Part shown: piece after piece, positions 63,540-64,000 of the stretch | Numbering within the stretch: the first letter of the stretch is position 1 | Layout of the letters: every line of letters starts with the position of its first letter | Origin: Gelidibacter algens | Lineage (GTDB): Bacteria; Bacteroidota; Bacteroidia; Flavobacteriales; Flavobacteriaceae | Direction of reading: 5' to 3' | DNA length: 64,000 bases | Assembly (NCBI RefSeq): GCF_001678675.1 | Contig: NZ_LZRN01000006.1 | Span: 1 to 64,000 of the forward strand | The notes under the pieces: generated by a model | The model's database searches: none | Told to the model about the DNA's origin: nothing | Seen by the model: only the letters and a program-made list of their open reading frames with translations | Translations under genes and position numbers: made by a program

Positions 63540-64000
63540 TTAATACCGAACTCCGGCCCAGATATTATTGTTTACGTCCACCCAAACATCATAGACTAAA
63601 AGTTTTTGGCCCGGCTGTACAAATAAACCGTTACGCTCATAATTTTCTCCTTCGTAGAGTTCGCTTTTAAACAATGGAGTTATGATATCTTCGTATTGTG
63701 GTGGTGTCGTTTGATCCCCAGCATAATACAGATGCTTACTGAAATTAAAATCGCCACCCTTGCTACCATACCAAACTGCTGCGGTTTTGGGAAGGAATTT
63801 GTTTATTTCACTATAAGCATCCGTATAATATTTTGTTGTTTTTCCGTAGTGATATAAAAAGGCAATATAACTGTCCAAATTATTTTTAGTGTAAGTGCTA
63901 TTCCAATCTTGGTCCTCGACCGTTGTATTGAGCTGAGTTTCTTGATAGGCGTTTTCTGAATCATAGTCACCACCGTCTATGTTGTCAGAATCTGGAGTGA
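63540..64000 (-). CDS. C-terminal part of an unknown protein, cut by the window edge
   Basis: The minus-strand frame ends in TAA at 63540-63542 and stays open to the right edge, so the 5' end is outside the window. Visible motifs: SDNIDGGDYDSENAY, then YYTDAYSEINKFLPKTAAVW and VQPGQKLLVYDVWVDVNNN near the end. Rich in Tyr, Asp and Asn and strand-like. Probably an extracellular or surface domain. Not identified. Confidence 0.55.
   Translation of the reverse strand, partial: TPDSDNIDGGDYDSENAYQETQLNTTVEDQDWNSTYTKNNLDSYIAFLYHYGKTTKYYTDAYSEINKFLPKTAAVWYGSKGGDFNFSKHLYYAGDQTTPPQYEDIITPLFKSELYEGENYERNGLFVQPGQKLLVYDVWVDVNNNIWAGVRY

Overview
The window looks like a piece of a chromosome from a marine, probably cold-adapted member of the Flavobacteriaceae (Bacteroidota). 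The reasons are: AT-rich DNA with TANNTTTG-type promoter boxes; many proteins with Bacteroidota-type signal peptides or lipoboxes; a TonB-dependent receptor with a CarboxypepD_reg-like N-terminus; a type IX secretion sorting tail on the leucine-rich-repeat protein; a DUF3494 ice-binding lipoprotein; and a single-gene quinol-type nitric oxide reductase. No rRNA, tRNA, CRISPR array, integrase, transposase or prophage was found.

Layout. 0-9.5 kb: mostly single genes (SdiA-regulated-like protein, DUF2490 barrel, peptidoglycan-binding protein, CDGSH protein, luciferase-like monooxygenase, redoxin, SDR, CIA30). 9.5-13.2 kb: a TetR-led operon for reactive carbonyl/electrophile stress (TetR, CurA-like reductase, YqhD-like dehydrogenase, DJ-1/PfpI lipoprotein) with a perfect palindromic operator candidate. 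13.5-16.2 kb: two overlapping DEAD-box helicases. 16.2-20.3 kb: desaturase, Crp/Fnr regulator and a cupin-norZ nitric oxide reductase unit. 20.9-30.4 kb: seven co-directional, mostly overlapping genes (Na+/solute symporter, acyl-CoA synthetase, exported hydrolase, helical protein, TonB receptor, cytoplasmic hydrolase, 3-hydroxybutyrate dehydrogenase) that together read like a polyester or 3-hydroxybutyrate-ester utilisation locus. 30.9-33.5 kb: two convergent DoxX-like paralogs, an exported DUF4242 protein and a DUF4242 / degenerate nucleotide cyclase / AraC fusion regulator. 33.6-37.6 kb: the tesA-ybbA-ybbP arrangement also known from enterobacteria.

37.9-46 kb is an accessory, partly decayed stretch: a VapBC-like pair whose toxin has an in-frame stop, an orphan radical SAM protein, an ice-binding lipoprotein, an AI-2E transporter pseudogene with several lesions, a small membrane-protein cassette with an in-frame TGA, and an inverted dispersed repeat. 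46-53 kb: fasciclin lipoprotein, exported 2H phosphoesterase, a TolC-HlyD-ABC-2 permease efflux operon and a frameshifted Crp/Fnr gene. 53.5-56.7 kb: a second copy of the DUF4242/cyclase-like/AraC regulator followed by a cupin and a berberine-bridge-type flavoprotein. 57-64 kb: three unknown genes, acyl-CoA dehydrogenase, thiE, a secreted LRR protein, DUF4174, and a gene running off the right edge.

The most novel items are the paired three-domain regulators with an enzymatically dead cyclase-like middle domain, and the putative polyester/3-hydroxybutyrate locus. All functional statements rest on reading motifs by eye; no database search was run.
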